Part shown: in pieces, positions 35,169 through 43,329 of the stretch
How positions within the stretch are numbered: the stretch's first letter is position 1
How the letters are laid out: the number at the start of each line of letters is the position of its first letter
From: Synergistaceae bacterium
GTDB lineage: Bacteria; Synergistota; Synergistia; Synergistales; Aminobacteriaceae
NCBI GenBank assembly: GCA_031267575.1
Contig: JAIRYN010000008.1
Location: 1-64,000 of the forward strand
Reading direction: 5' to 3'
Length of the DNA stretch: 64,000 nucleotides
Position numbers and translations under genes: made by a program
Notes under the pieces: model-generated
What the model was told of the DNA's origin: nothing
Databases searched by the model: none
Seen by the model: only the letters and a program-made list of their open reading frames with translations

Positions 35169-36408
35169 CATTCTTTTTCTTGTTGGGCGCTTTATCGAGC
35201 GTGTAATCGGACCGAGGGCGCAATGGCTTGCGCTCAGGCGCGGCGTTGTGATCGAGGCGGCGGTTGATGACCTCCAAAACCTTATCGGCACTTCCCTCTC
35301 CTTTCATAGCCTTGATGAAACGGGACGCCCATTCTTCGGTCTCTCCAACAATGCGCTCCACCACCTCCGGTGTCTCGCGCAAAATCGCCTCTCCGAAGGG
35401 GAGATTTGCCTTTTTATAATCGCCTCCCTTGCGGCTGATTTTATTGCCGTCCGCCCAGGCTATAATTTTGCTCCATAAGGCGTCACTAACGCCGCGCTCG
35501 GATTCCTTCACGTAAGCGCCTGTAGAGGTGTCCGCGTTGCCGGTTTCTGGATCCATCTTCAAGCCGAAGGCCACGTTCTGAAAGAGCGTCGCTACGTTGC
35601 CTTTATTGATACGATAGTTATGGAACTCTTCCACTTTGTGAAGCGGCGTTCCAGAAATACCGTGCTGGGCGATGGAGACGCCATAGGGGGCGATTGCTTC
35701 GGCGATTTCGAGGGTGCGGTTCAGATCAATCCCCTCCTGCTGGCCGCTGGACGCGTCGTAAGTGCCATGCAACGAACCGTTGGAGATGGCCAGAAGATCC
35801 GGGTAAACGCCCCAAGAGTTCAAGCCGCCGATGAAGAAAAGAGCCTCCTCCACCGTGGACAGTTCCCCGGCGCCCTTGATTTCCCCGACTTCCACCTCAA
35901 GGCCCAGGTAAGGAGGGATGCTCATGGTCACGTCTCGGGTAGCGCAAAGATTATCGTAATCTTGTAGATGCGAAGCATCCACAGCCAGGGAAGTCCAGCT
36001 CTGAGCCACTAGAGCCGGTAAATGGGACACGGCTTTGTTGATGTCGGCCGCTCCTTTGATACCATAGTGGTCCACATGCATCGCGAAAATGACCCCGTCG
36101 CCCAGTTCTCTGGAGTACTTCGCCGCGTAGGTCGGAAGGTTATCGAAGTTGCCAAGGCAATAGCCCGTCTCGGACTTGGCGATCTCCAGCACAACGGCGG
36201 CGTTCAGTTTTTTGGCCGCTCGCAGGACACCCTTCGCCGTCAACGGACAGCGGCAGTTGGCCGCCAGGACGACACAACCCAACTCTTTGGCCGCGGTGTA
36301 AATATCCCGTCCGCTCACCAGACCGACGCTTTCGTTTTCCCATAATGCCCTGACATTCAAAGGTCTTCGTTCCAGCATTACCTTGTATGCCTTATCGTCG
36401 ATATTCAT
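35149..36408 (-). CDS. Class II fructose-bisphosphate-aldolase-like protein
   Basis: This protein has 419 residues, longer than standard class II aldolases (about 285-360). Zinc and phosphate-site motifs are recognisable: FAMHVDHYG for the HxDH pair, YLGLEVEVGEIKG for the glutamate strand, LHGTYD for a second histidine, and QHGISGTPLHKVEEF for the HGxSG loop. The substrate could be a ketose bisphosphate or another aldol. The C-terminal 30 residues are charged and low-complexity (NKKKNDGNFDD) and overlap cobT. The coupling with cobT is odd, because no shared pathway is known to me. Confidence 0.82.
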   Translation of the reverse strand: MNIDDKAYKVMLERRPLNVRALWENESVGLVSGRDIYTAAKELGCVVLAANCRCPLTAKGVLRAAKKLNAAVVLEIAKSETGYCLGNFDNLPTYAAKYSRELGDGVIFAMHVDHYGIKGAADINKAVSHLPALVAQSWTSLAVDASHLQDYDNLCATRDVTMSIPPYLGLEVEVGEIKGAGELSTVEEALFFIGGLNSWGVYPDLLAISNGSLHGTYDASSGQQEGIDLNRTLEIAEAIAPYGVSIAQHGISGTPLHKVEEFHNYRINKGNVATLFQNVAFGLKMDPETGNADTSTGAYVKESERGVSDALWSKIIAWADGNKISRKGGDYKKANLPFGEAILRETPEVVERIVGETEEWASRFIKAMKGEGSADKVLEVINRRLDHNAAPERKPLRPRSDYTLDKAPNKKKNDGNFDD

Positions 36409-36469
36409 CCCTCAAACACCCTCCCCTGTTTAAATTACGTAACATATCTTTCCTCTGATAGAAATTCGC

Positions 36470-36844
36470 TTGACATACTCCCACGACTAAAACTAAAGTT
36501 GTGGGATTCTAAGATCGACAAAGACAGCCGACTGAAACCGGTCTTACGTCTTCTCCTTTCGTCTTTTTCTTTCGTCTTCTCCTTTAAGAGTGGATGCCCC
36601 CACTCTGAGAATATTTACAGCCGCCTTGATATCCCGATTTATATCCCGATTGATGTCCCGGTCGTGTTCCGCTCCGCATCTCGCGTTGATAAGCCATAAA
36701 AGGAGTTTAACATGAAAGTAGACATATGGCAAGAAACCAAATACAAAACAAACGTCACCGTTGGCGGCGTTGCGATTCTCATCCAATCTCATCCAATCTC
36801 AGCTAATCTTATCCAATCTCAGCCAATGGCTGAAGCCGTTGGCT
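36470..36844 (-). mobile_element. Decayed IS200/IS605-family element, about 375 bp
   Basis: The right-end motif TTGACATACTCCCACGACT starts at 36470 and folds back on AGTTGTGGGA, as at the ends of IS200/IS605 elements. The C-terminal piece of tnpB follows on the minus strand. A hairpin AGCCAATGGCT/AGCCGTTGGCT at 36821-36844 may be the left-end structure. Repeats of ATCCAATCTC fill 36775-36820. The body of the element is deleted. Confidence 0.7.
36544..36696 (-). pseudogene. tnpB: C-terminal fragment of TnpB (IS200/IS605)
   Basis: The fragment reads NARCGAEHDRDIN...AAVNILRVGASTLKGE, the zinc-finger end of TnpB, normally CGxxHDRDINAAxNI. A six-residue in-frame expansion RDINRD (a DNA repeat of ATATCCCGATTGATGTCCCG type) separates HDRDIN from AAVN. 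The RuvC domain is gone, so no RNA-guided nuclease function remains. Confidence 0.75.
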
Positions 36845-36992
36845 TTCTCATCGCTTTATCGTAAAATATTAACACAAAACGAAAGCTAAGATCATCGCCG
36901 CCTTTTCGACTTTAGCTTCGACTTTAGTTTTAGCTTCAGCTTAGACTTGGCTTCGACAAAAAGCGCGCGAGGATTTAGGAGGTTGAAGGTTT

Positions 36993-38207
36993 ATGACGAT
37001 TTACCCTTTAAACATTCGGTCCGAACAGGAACTTCGGGCCGCCATCGTCCGCGTCGGAGCAGACGAGCGATCGGAGGTTTATTTTCAGCCCAAGAGGCGC
37101 AAGCGGCACTTTTTTATCAGCCAGGTGGACTTTCGGGCCGCCGCGTACATGAAACAAGAGCTTTTGGCGCGGGGAGGAGACGCTGTCGTCTCCCGGCATG
37201 TGATCGATGGATCCGCTGATCACAGCGACGCGCTCCTGATCGGAACGGACGGCCAACTAGAGGCGTTGTCGTGCAAGATGGGGGCCATGAACTGCTGGGG
37301 ACTGGAAGAGCTGCGTAACGAGCTGCGCGCCGTTTTGCTGAACACGAAAGCAGCTTCCTGGACCTTATCTCTGCCCAGAGGACGCAAACTTGTGTTGGAC
37401 TCCCGCACGAAGGTCATGGGGATACTGAACCTGACCGAGGACTCTTTTCACGCCCAGAGCCGCGTCAAAAATCTGGACGACTTGTTGACGCGGGCCGCTT
37501 CTCTGTTACAGGACGGCGCTCACGTGTTGGATCTGGGGGCGGAATCTACTCGTCCCGGCTCCTCTCCACTTCCTGAGTCGGACGAACTGACCCGCTTGAT
37601 CCCCGCGTTGAAAGCGCTTCGAGAGTCCTTTCCCAACGCTATTTTATCTGTGGATACCTATAAGGGCAAGGTCGCTTTAGCGGCGGCAGAGGCTGGGGCC
37701 GATATCATCAACGATGTTGGCGGGTTCGGCTTGGATCCTCACATGCTGAGTTGCGCTGCGGAGACCGGTCTGCCTTACGTTTTATCCCACATTAAAGGAA
37801 CACCCGCGGACATGCGAAATGTTCCTCCTTACGAAGACCTTTTGGGCGTACTCAACGTCTATTTTAGGGAGAAGATCGAGGAAGCGGAACGTGCGGGGTT
37901 GCCGAGAAAACGGCTGATTCTCGATCCAGGGCTGGGTTTCGGCAAAAAAATGGAGGATAACCTTTTGATTCTCAGGGAGGTGGAGAGCCTGAGCGTTTTC
38001 GGACTACCCACGCTTGTGGGGTATTCCCGCAAAAGGTTCACGGGGACCGTCACGGGCGCGGCGGATGCGGATACGGATGACCGCCTGACAGGAACCGTGG
38101 CTCTCTCGGCGCTTTTAGAGGGCCGTGTCCAGATGACGCGAGTACATGACGTTAAGGAAAACCTTCGCGCTCTTCTGATGGCGCGAGCCGTTCGAGAACC
38201 GCTGTGA
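36993..38207 (+). CDS. folP: Dihydropteroate synthase
   Basis: FolP joins p-aminobenzoate to the pterin pyrophosphate in folate synthesis. The protein has 404 residues: a 125-residue N-terminal extension, as in several clostridial and related FolP proteins, then the TIM-barrel core. Core motifs are KVMGILNLTEDSFH (usually NVTPDSFSDGG), LDLGAESTRPGS, SVDTYKGKVA, INDVGGFG, LDPGLGFGKK and VGYSRKRF. The start ATG follows AGGAGG. The stop overlaps folK by one base. The intergenic leader holds repeats of CTTTAGCTTCGA. Confidence 0.95.
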   Translation: MTIYPLNIRSEQELRAAIVRVGADERSEVYFQPKRRKRHFFISQVDFRAAAYMKQELLARGGDAVVSRHVIDGSADHSDALLIGTDGQLEALSCKMGAMNCWGLEELRNELRAVLLNTKAASWTLSLPRGRKLVLDSRTKVMGILNLTEDSFHAQSRVKNLDDLLTRAASLLQDGAHVLDLGAESTRPGSSPLPESDELTRLIPALKALRESFPNAILSVDTYKGKVALAAAEAGADIINDVGGFGLDPHMLSCAAETGLPYVLSHIKGTPADMRNVPPYEDLLGVLNVYFREKIEEAERAGLPRKRLILDPGLGFGKKMEDNLLILREVESLSVFGLPTLVGYSRKRFTGTVTGAADADTDDRLTGTVALSALLEGRVQMTRVHDVKENLRALLMARAVREPL

Positions 38208-38785
38208 TGGAGGTCATCGCGGCGGTGGGGCTAGGCTCCAACCTGGGCAACAGGCTTTTGAATTTACGCGCCGCTTTAAAATATATGGACTTGAAGCGCG
38301 TGAAGGCGGAACACGCCGGGACGTTCGAGGTTCTTCAGACCAGCGACGTCTTCGAGACCCCTCCTTGGGGTGTGACGGACCAGCCGCATTTTTTGAACGC
38401 CTGCTTGACAGCGAAGTGTACTTTGCCACCGGAGGAATTATTGACCCTGTTGAAGAACATCGAAGCCCGGATGGGACGTCAAGAAACGCGGCGTTGGGGC
38501 GAGCGGGTGATCGACTTGGATATTCTGGCGATGGGTCCTTTGATCTGGAACTCCCCTACCCTGCGTGTCCCGCACATGGACATGCGCCGACGGGGCTTTG
38601 TGTTGATCCCCTTAGCCCAAATCCTTCCCGACTGGGTTGACCCGGTCACCCATCGCTCTGTGGCTGAAATGACGGAGAGTTTCAAAAAGGAACACTATAA
38701 AGAGGGAAATTATAAAGAGGAATATTATAAAGAAGAAAATTCTAACTCTAAAGAAAAAGGGTTTGTTCGGATTTGCCGACTTTGA
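38207..38785 (+). CDS. folK: 2-amino-4-hydroxy-6-hydroxymethyldihydropteridine pyrophosphokinase
   Basis: HPPK makes the pterin pyrophosphate used by FolP, so the two overlapping genes encode consecutive steps. The protein has 192 residues, against about 160 for the standalone enzyme. GLGSNLGNRLLNLRAAL starts the fold, and RWGERVIDLDILAMG and VPHMDMRRRGFVLIPLAQI carry the metal and substrate contacts. The extra C-terminal tail (KKEHYKEGNYKEEYYKEEN) is a low-complexity expansion from AAAGAGGAA-type DNA repeats and is unlikely to matter for catalysis. Confidence 0.94.
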   Translation: MEVIAAVGLGSNLGNRLLNLRAALKYMDLKRVKAEHAGTFEVLQTSDVFETPPWGVTDQPHFLNACLTAKCTLPPEELLTLLKNIEARMGRQETRRWGERVIDLDILAMGPLIWNSPTLRVPHMDMRRRGFVLIPLAQILPDWVDPVTHRSVAEMTESFKKEHYKEGNYKEEYYKEENSNSKEKGFVRICRL

Positions 38786-38868
38786 GGACGCTACGGACTT
38801 GACCGCGGGCGGGTCTTTGACTATTATGAGTAGGAAATCGGTGTTCAAAATAAGGGAGGCGAGGTCAC

Positions 38869-39030
38869 GTGGCGAAGTTTCGTTGTATTGAGTGTAAGGC
38901 CGAGGTGGACATGGACGCTGACGAGCCAACAAAACGGTGTCCTAAGTGCTTCAGTCGTTATATGGAACTTGTTTCGGGCGAAATCAAACGGGGCAAGTCT
39001 TGGAGCGCTAAAAGTTTCAGCGTGAAGTAG
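38869..39030 (+). CDS. 53-residue zinc-ribbon protein
   Basis: A GTG start at 38869, preceded by GGGAGGCGAGG, opens a 53-residue frame, MAKFRCIECKAEVD and so on. Two CxxC knuckles (CIEC and CPKC, 19 residues apart) form a rubredoxin-like or zinc-ribbon fold. It has basic, serine-rich ends (KRGKSWSAKSFSVK) and no membrane segment. It follows folK by 83 bp and precedes a terminator. Its function is unknown; RNA or protein binding is possible. Confidence 0.75.
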   Translation: MAKFRCIECKAEVDMDADEPTKRCPKCFSRYMELVSGEIKRGKSWSAKSFSVK

Positions 39031-39085
39031 CGAAAGTAATGAAGTAGCGAAAGTAAGAAAGAAAGTAAGAAAGAAAGTAAGAAAG
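39020..39085. repeat. Short tandem repeats after the zinc-ribbon gene
   Basis: GAAGTAGCGAAAGTAAT is duplicated, including the stop codon region, and is followed by repeats of AAGAAAGAAAGT. Confidence 0.75.
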
Positions 39086-39176
39086 TAATAAGGCAAAAAA
39101 AGCAATAACCCCTTTACGCGTATAGTTTTATTATGGATTTATTATGGTTCTATTATGATTTTATGCCTTATCACAG

Positions 39177-39210
39177 TATATCAGGGGGACAAGCCCCCTG
39201 ATATATTTTT
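39177..39210 (+). terminator. Rho-independent terminator, folP-folK-zinc-ribbon operon
   Basis: TATATCAGGGGG (39177-39188) pairs over 12 bp with CCCCCTGATATA (39194-39205), followed by TTTTT. It lies between convergent operons and may also serve dctP from the other side. Confidence 0.9.
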
Positions 39211-39219
39211 GATAGCGTA

Positions 39220-40206
39220 TTATTTTGTTTCCACGATCTTCTTGTAAAGCTCCAGGACATCGGCGGGCTTAGTACCCAAAAACTCCTCCACAGCGGGTCC
39301 CGCCAGAGTGGCGAAGGCGGCCTTGTCAACGGTAACGAACTCCATTCCCTTTTCCTTCAAGAACTGTTCGTTGGCGGCGACGTCAGCTAGGAAGAGTTCA
39401 CGCTCGTAAGTCTCGGCGGTCTTACCCGCGTCGACGACGGCCTTTTGAAGGTCCTCAGGCAGCTTCTGGAAAAAGTCCTCGCCGATTACCAAGTAGATCC
39501 ACCCATACACGTGTTCCGTCAGGTCGACGTACTTCTGCACCTCGTAGAGCGAGCCGCTACGAATGAGATCCAAAGGGTTCTCCTGCCCATCGATGACGTG
39601 TTGCTGCAAAGAGGTGAAAACCTCGGAAAACGCCATGGGGGTGGGTTTAGCGCCGAATGCCTCCCACACCTTCACGAAGAGGGGCACGTTCGGGATACGG
39701 ATCTTAAAGCCGTTCAGCTCATCGGGCTTCGTGACGGGGCGATTGCTGGTCAAGTTGCGCGGAGCGCGGACGAAGGAGGAAACGGGACGCAGTTTCACCT
39801 TATCGATGATATCTTTCTCGATTTCCTTACCGATATCGCTCGTAAGAACTTTCGTCAGGTGATCCATGTCACGGATCATGTAAGGAACGGCGATCAAAGC
39901 GCACTTGGGAGCCCAGTTTTGCATGGACTCTCCCGTGATGACCATGTGGGCTATGCCCGTATGAATGGCTTGGATTGTGTCCACCTCGTTGCCCAACTGC
40001 TCGTTGGCGAAGACCTGACACACGATACGCCCGCCAGAAAGCCTCTCAACCTCTTCCGCGAACTTGAGAGACGCCTTGTGCCACGAATGCTCCTCGTTGC
40101 TCAAATGCCCCAGCTTCAACGTGTACTCCGGCGCCGCCAGCGCAGGCGTCGCCAAAACCGACAGAACAGACACCATCAACACGGCAACAAAAACTTTCCA
40201 TTTCAT
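39220..40206 (-). CDS. dctP: TRAP transporter periplasmic binding protein DctP
   Basis: This solute receptor of a TRAP transporter has 328 residues. The ATG at 40206 is chosen because AAGGAGG lies just upstream; a longer frame to 40257 is not supported. A signal peptide ends at LATPALAAPEY. Family features are YTLKLGHLSNEEHSWHKAS, QAIHTGIAHMVI and the carboxylate-binding Arg in LNGFKIRIPNVPLFVKVWEAFGA, followed by PMAFSEVFTSLQQHVIDGQENP. The ligand is a monoacid or sugar acid. It is the last gene of the ADH-dctQ-dctM-dctP operon. Confidence 0.94.
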   Translation of the reverse strand: MKWKVFVAVLMVSVLSVLATPALAAPEYTLKLGHLSNEEHSWHKASLKFAEEVERLSGGRIVCQVFANEQLGNEVDTIQAIHTGIAHMVITGESMQNWAPKCALIAVPYMIRDMDHLTKVLTSDIGKEIEKDIIDKVKLRPVSSFVRAPRNLTSNRPVTKPDELNGFKIRIPNVPLFVKVWEAFGAKPTPMAFSEVFTSLQQHVIDGQENPLDLIRSGSLYEVQKYVDLTEHVYGWIYLVIGEDFFQKLPEDLQKAVVDAGKTAETYERELFLADVAANEQFLKEKGMEFVTVDKAAFATLAGPAVEEFLGTKPADVLELYKKIVETK

Positions 40207-40269
40207 ACAAAACGCCTCCTTATAAGATATTGGAACCCGTATACAAACAAACCCCAAAAACTCGCGAAA

Positions 40270-41544
40270 TCACTTCATCAAAAAGTTCGGCAGCCAGGTC
40301 GAGAGCGCCGGAATATAGGACACCAGAACCAGGACGAAAAGGCAGATGAGGAGGTAGGGCATATTGGCCTTGATGATACGGCTGATGGAGATCTTTCCGA
40401 TGCTGGCGGCTACGAAGAGACACACTCCCACTGGAGGAGTGATGAGACCGATCACCAAGTTCAGGACGCAGATCATAGCGGCCTGGATTGGGTCTACACC
40501 CACCTGGCTCAGCACGGCCAAAAGCGTGGGGAAAAGCGTCATCAGGGCCGCGATCGTCTCCATGAACATGCCTACGAACAGAAGAAATATATTGACGATC
40601 AGGATAATCAGAAACTTGTTTTGGGTGAAGGAGAGCATCGTTTTGGCAATCAACTGCGGAATTTGTTCGCTGGTCATGATCCAGCCGAAGACGTTGGCAA
40701 AGGCCACTAGGGTGATGATCGACGCCGACATGATGGCGGATTCCTTCAAAACTTTGGGAATGTCCTGAACACGAAGGTCTTTGTAGATGACAACCCCCAC
40801 GAACAGGGCGTAGATACAAGCCACCACCGAGGCTTCTGTGGGGCTGAACCAGCCGCTCAAGATCCCCACAAAAATGATGGCCACCATCAGCAGCGCCCAG
40901 ATGCCTCCGTAAAATTCCTGCCAGAAGATTGCCCACGTCGGTCTGGGTTGTCTGGGATACCCACGTTTAATTGCCAGCCAGTAGGTCACCACTAGCATAA
41001 TGCCTCCCGTCAAAAGCCCCGGTATGGCCCCCGCCAGGAAAAGCTTGCCCACGGAGAGACCCGTTAGGGTCCCCGCGATGATCATCGGCATAGACGGCGG
41101 GATAATGGGACCCAGACACGCGGTGGATGCCGTTATGGCGCAGGAAAAGCCCATGTCATACCCCTGCTTGTGCATGGCGGGGATCATGATGGTCCCCAGG
41201 CTCGCCACGTCCGCCACAGCCGTGCCGGACACGCCGGCGAAGACCATGGAGTCCACTACGTTGGCCAAGGCAAGCCCTCCACGGATATGACCCACTAAGA
41301 CATTGGCGAATCGGACGATGCGGTCGGAGATCCCTCCCTGGTTCATCAAGTTCCCCGCCAGGATGAAGCCCGGCACACACAGAAGCGTGAAGGAATTGAT
41401 CCCAGAGAACATACGCTGGGGAATCACCGACAGCGGAATACCCGCCCCCACCAGGTAGATCAAGGACGAGAGGCCCAACGAGAAGGCGATGGGAACACCC
41501 GCGAAAAGAAAAACGACGAAACTAAGAAACAGCAGTGTTACCAT
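40270..41544 (-). CDS. dctM: TRAP transporter large permease DctM
   Basis: This is the large ion-coupled membrane subunit, 424 residues and about 12 to 13 membrane helices. Conserved motifs include FSLGLSSLIYLV, GVSGTAVADVASLGTIMIPAM and LTPPVGVCLFVAASIGKI. It overlaps dctQ by 23 bp. Uptake would use a sodium or proton gradient. Confidence 0.95.
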   Translation of the reverse strand: MVTLLFLSFVVFLFAGVPIAFSLGLSSLIYLVGAGIPLSVIPQRMFSGINSFTLLCVPGFILAGNLMNQGGISDRIVRFANVLVGHIRGGLALANVVDSMVFAGVSGTAVADVASLGTIMIPAMHKQGYDMGFSCAITASTACLGPIIPPSMPMIIAGTLTGLSVGKLFLAGAIPGLLTGGIMLVVTYWLAIKRGYPRQPRPTWAIFWQEFYGGIWALLMVAIIFVGILSGWFSPTEASVVACIYALFVGVVIYKDLRVQDIPKVLKESAIMSASIITLVAFANVFGWIMTSEQIPQLIAKTMLSFTQNKFLIILIVNIFLLFVGMFMETIAALMTLFPTLLAVLSQVGVDPIQAAMICVLNLVIGLITPPVGVCLFVAASIGKISISRIIKANMPYLLICLFVLVLVSYIPALSTWLPNFLMK

Positions 41545-42025
41545 AGTTCACCTCTCCAGTCACAAGAGCTTTAAAGTCTTCGAAGACGAGAGCGACCGTG
41601 TAGAGCAGGGCACTTCCGGCGTGCAGCACCATGCTGCCGTAGATGAGGTGCATGGGGATCCCCAGGGATGCCGAGGTCTGGATACGCCCGACGGCGGCGC
41701 TTTGCCAGCCATACCACGCCGTGGCTCCCATAAGCACGATGACCAGTATGTCGATGAGCAACTGCATGAACGCGCGAGAGCGTCCCGAAAGAAGATTCAC
41801 AAAAACATCGACGTTAACGTAAGCGCGTTCCTTGGCCGCTAGGCCGGCGGAAAAAGCCACCATGTAAAGCATCAGGAAACGAGACGCCTCCTCAGTCCAA
41901 TGGGGAGGCGCGTAAGGCCATAACGATGTCCTCGCGAAAACCTGCAGCAGCACCACAAGGACCAGCCCCACAAAACATAATGAGGACGTCCACCCCAGAA
42001 ATCGTTCTAACTGCTTTTTCCACAC
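41522..42025 (-). CDS. dctQ: TRAP transporter small permease DctQ
   Basis: This small membrane subunit has 167 residues and four hydrophobic helices. The GTG at 42025 is chosen because GAGGAGG lies nine bases upstream; the longer frame from 42112 overlaps the ADH stop and adds a polar leader. Typical family residues are SLCFVGLVLVVLLQVFAR near the start and WTEEASRFLMLYMVAFSAGLAAKERAYVNVDVF in the middle. It follows the dehydrogenase by 83 bp. Confidence 0.9.
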   Translation of the reverse strand: MWKKQLERFLGWTSSLCFVGLVLVVLLQVFARTSLWPYAPPHWTEEASRFLMLYMVAFSAGLAAKERAYVNVDVFVNLLSGRSRAFMQLLIDILVIVLMGATAWYGWQSAAVGRIQTSASLGIPMHLIYGSMVLHAGSALLYTVALVFEDFKALVTGEVNYGNTAVS

Positions 42026-42108
42026 ATTCCTAACCTCCTCGCGTATAAAATAGCGGCGACCGGAAATATACTCAAAAAAACGGTCGCCGCAGAAATTTGC
42101 TTCGTGTT

Positions 42109-43128
42109 TCAAAAAGTCAGAAGAACTTTGCAGGTTTCGAGGGGTTTTGTCTCGATAAGGTCGAAGGCGTTCCGAGTTTCCATAAATGGAAATTTGTGAG
42201 AAATCAATTTTTCCGGATCAAGGCCCTTTTTGAACCATTCGATGACCTGGGGAAACATGTTGCAATTGAGTCGAGAGCCGATAATGGAGAGTTCTTTTTT
42301 TGTGATCTCCAGGGGAATGATCTCCGCCGGGCGCTCGGAAAAGCCTAGGTGAGCGACGCGCCCCGCCGGCGACGCCATTTTGAGGAGAGAGGAGAAAAGC
42401 GCGGGAATACACACCGCGTCCACGATCAGAGGAACGCCCTCTTTCGCCCACTTGAGCGTCTCGTCTTCCAGGTTTTGGCAGCTGCTGTTGATCGTCAGCT
42501 CTGCGCCCAGTTTTCGCGCGGTTTCCAAGCGGGAATCCAGCACGTCCGCCACGGCCACCCGCGCCCCCATAAGAACCGCCCCCATAAGGACGGTCAAGCC
42601 GATGGGACCGGCGCCCATGACCAACACTCGATCCGACGCGACACACTCGGTACGCGATAAAACGTTCGCGGCGATAGAAAAAGGCTCGATCATCGCGGCC
42701 TTCTCCCAGGACCATTCAGGGGGTACCACGTGAGCGTTAGCAGCAGGAACCGCGACGTACTCGGCCATTCCTCCGTCCTGATGCACACCAAAAACCTTCA
42801 ACCGCGAACAGACGTTACGACGTCCAATGGAACAGGGATAACAAACGCCGCAGCTCGTCACTGGATCTACCGCGACATGATCCCCCACCGCAAGACCCTG
42901 CTTTTCGGAGGGAAGGTCTTCGCCCAAGGCCACAACCTCGCCCGCGAACTCATGGCCGATAACGCGCGGATACTCTGCCAAAGGGTTCGTCCCATGGTAA
43001 ATGTGCATATCCGAGCCGCATATTCCGGCCGCGCGTACGTGCACCAGCACCTCGCCTTTATTGGCCTGGGGAATGGGGAGTTCCGCGATCTCTAAACTTT
43101 TCGGTTCTTTGACATAAACGGCTTTCAT
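42109..43128 (-). CDS. Zinc-dependent medium-chain alcohol dehydrogenase
   Basis: This NAD(P)-linked dehydrogenase has 339 residues from the ATG at 43128 (AGGAG ten bases upstream). It resembles sorbitol, threonine and sugar-acid dehydrogenases. Catalytic zinc ligands are seen in GICGSDMHIYHG and GHEFAGEVV; the structural zinc loop is CxxCxxCx7C (CGVCYPCSIGRRNVC). The nucleotide fold is VLVMGAGPIGLTVLMGAVLMGA. It is the first gene of the TRAP operon and probably oxidises the imported hydroxy or sugar acid. Confidence 0.92.
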   Translation of the reverse strand: MKAVYVKEPKSLEIAELPIPQANKGEVLVHVRAAGICGSDMHIYHGTNPLAEYPRVIGHEFAGEVVALGEDLPSEKQGLAVGDHVAVDPVTSCGVCYPCSIGRRNVCSRLKVFGVHQDGGMAEYVAVPAANAHVVPPEWSWEKAAMIEPFSIAANVLSRTECVASDRVLVMGAGPIGLTVLMGAVLMGARVAVADVLDSRLETARKLGAELTINSSCQNLEDETLKWAKEGVPLIVDAVCIPALFSSLLKMASPAGRVAHLGFSERPAEIIPLEITKKELSIIGSRLNCNMFPQVIEWFKKGLDPEKLISHKFPFMETRNAFDLIETKPLETCKVLLTF

Positions 43129-43234
43129 AGACACCATTCTCCTTTTTATGCTTCTCTTTATGCTTCTCATTTCTTCACGCTATTTTTTTAACTATTTTTC
43201 TGACTATTGATCATATATCTTATTATATCGTTAA

Positions 43235-43297
43235 TTGTATCATCTAATTCTATACAAAAGCAACATATCGACATGTATCAACATAATATATCGACAT
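43235..43297 (-). promoter_or_regulatory. Candidate operators upstream of the TRAP operon
   Basis: TTGTAT (43235-43240) and ATACAA (43252-43257) form an inverted repeat with an 11-bp spacer. ATATCGACAT is directly repeated at 43265 and 43288. The area is AT-rich and lies 100-170 bp upstream of the dehydrogenase start. No regulator gene is adjacent, so the assignment is tentative. Confidence 0.35.
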
Positions 43298-43329
43298 ATG
43301 AAAACTATAAGACCTTCGTCAACAGGAAA

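Noticed and set aside
39445-40710. 421-residue plus-strand reading frame
   Set aside because: It lies antisense to dctP and dctM, both clear family members, and has the biased composition of a shadow frame.
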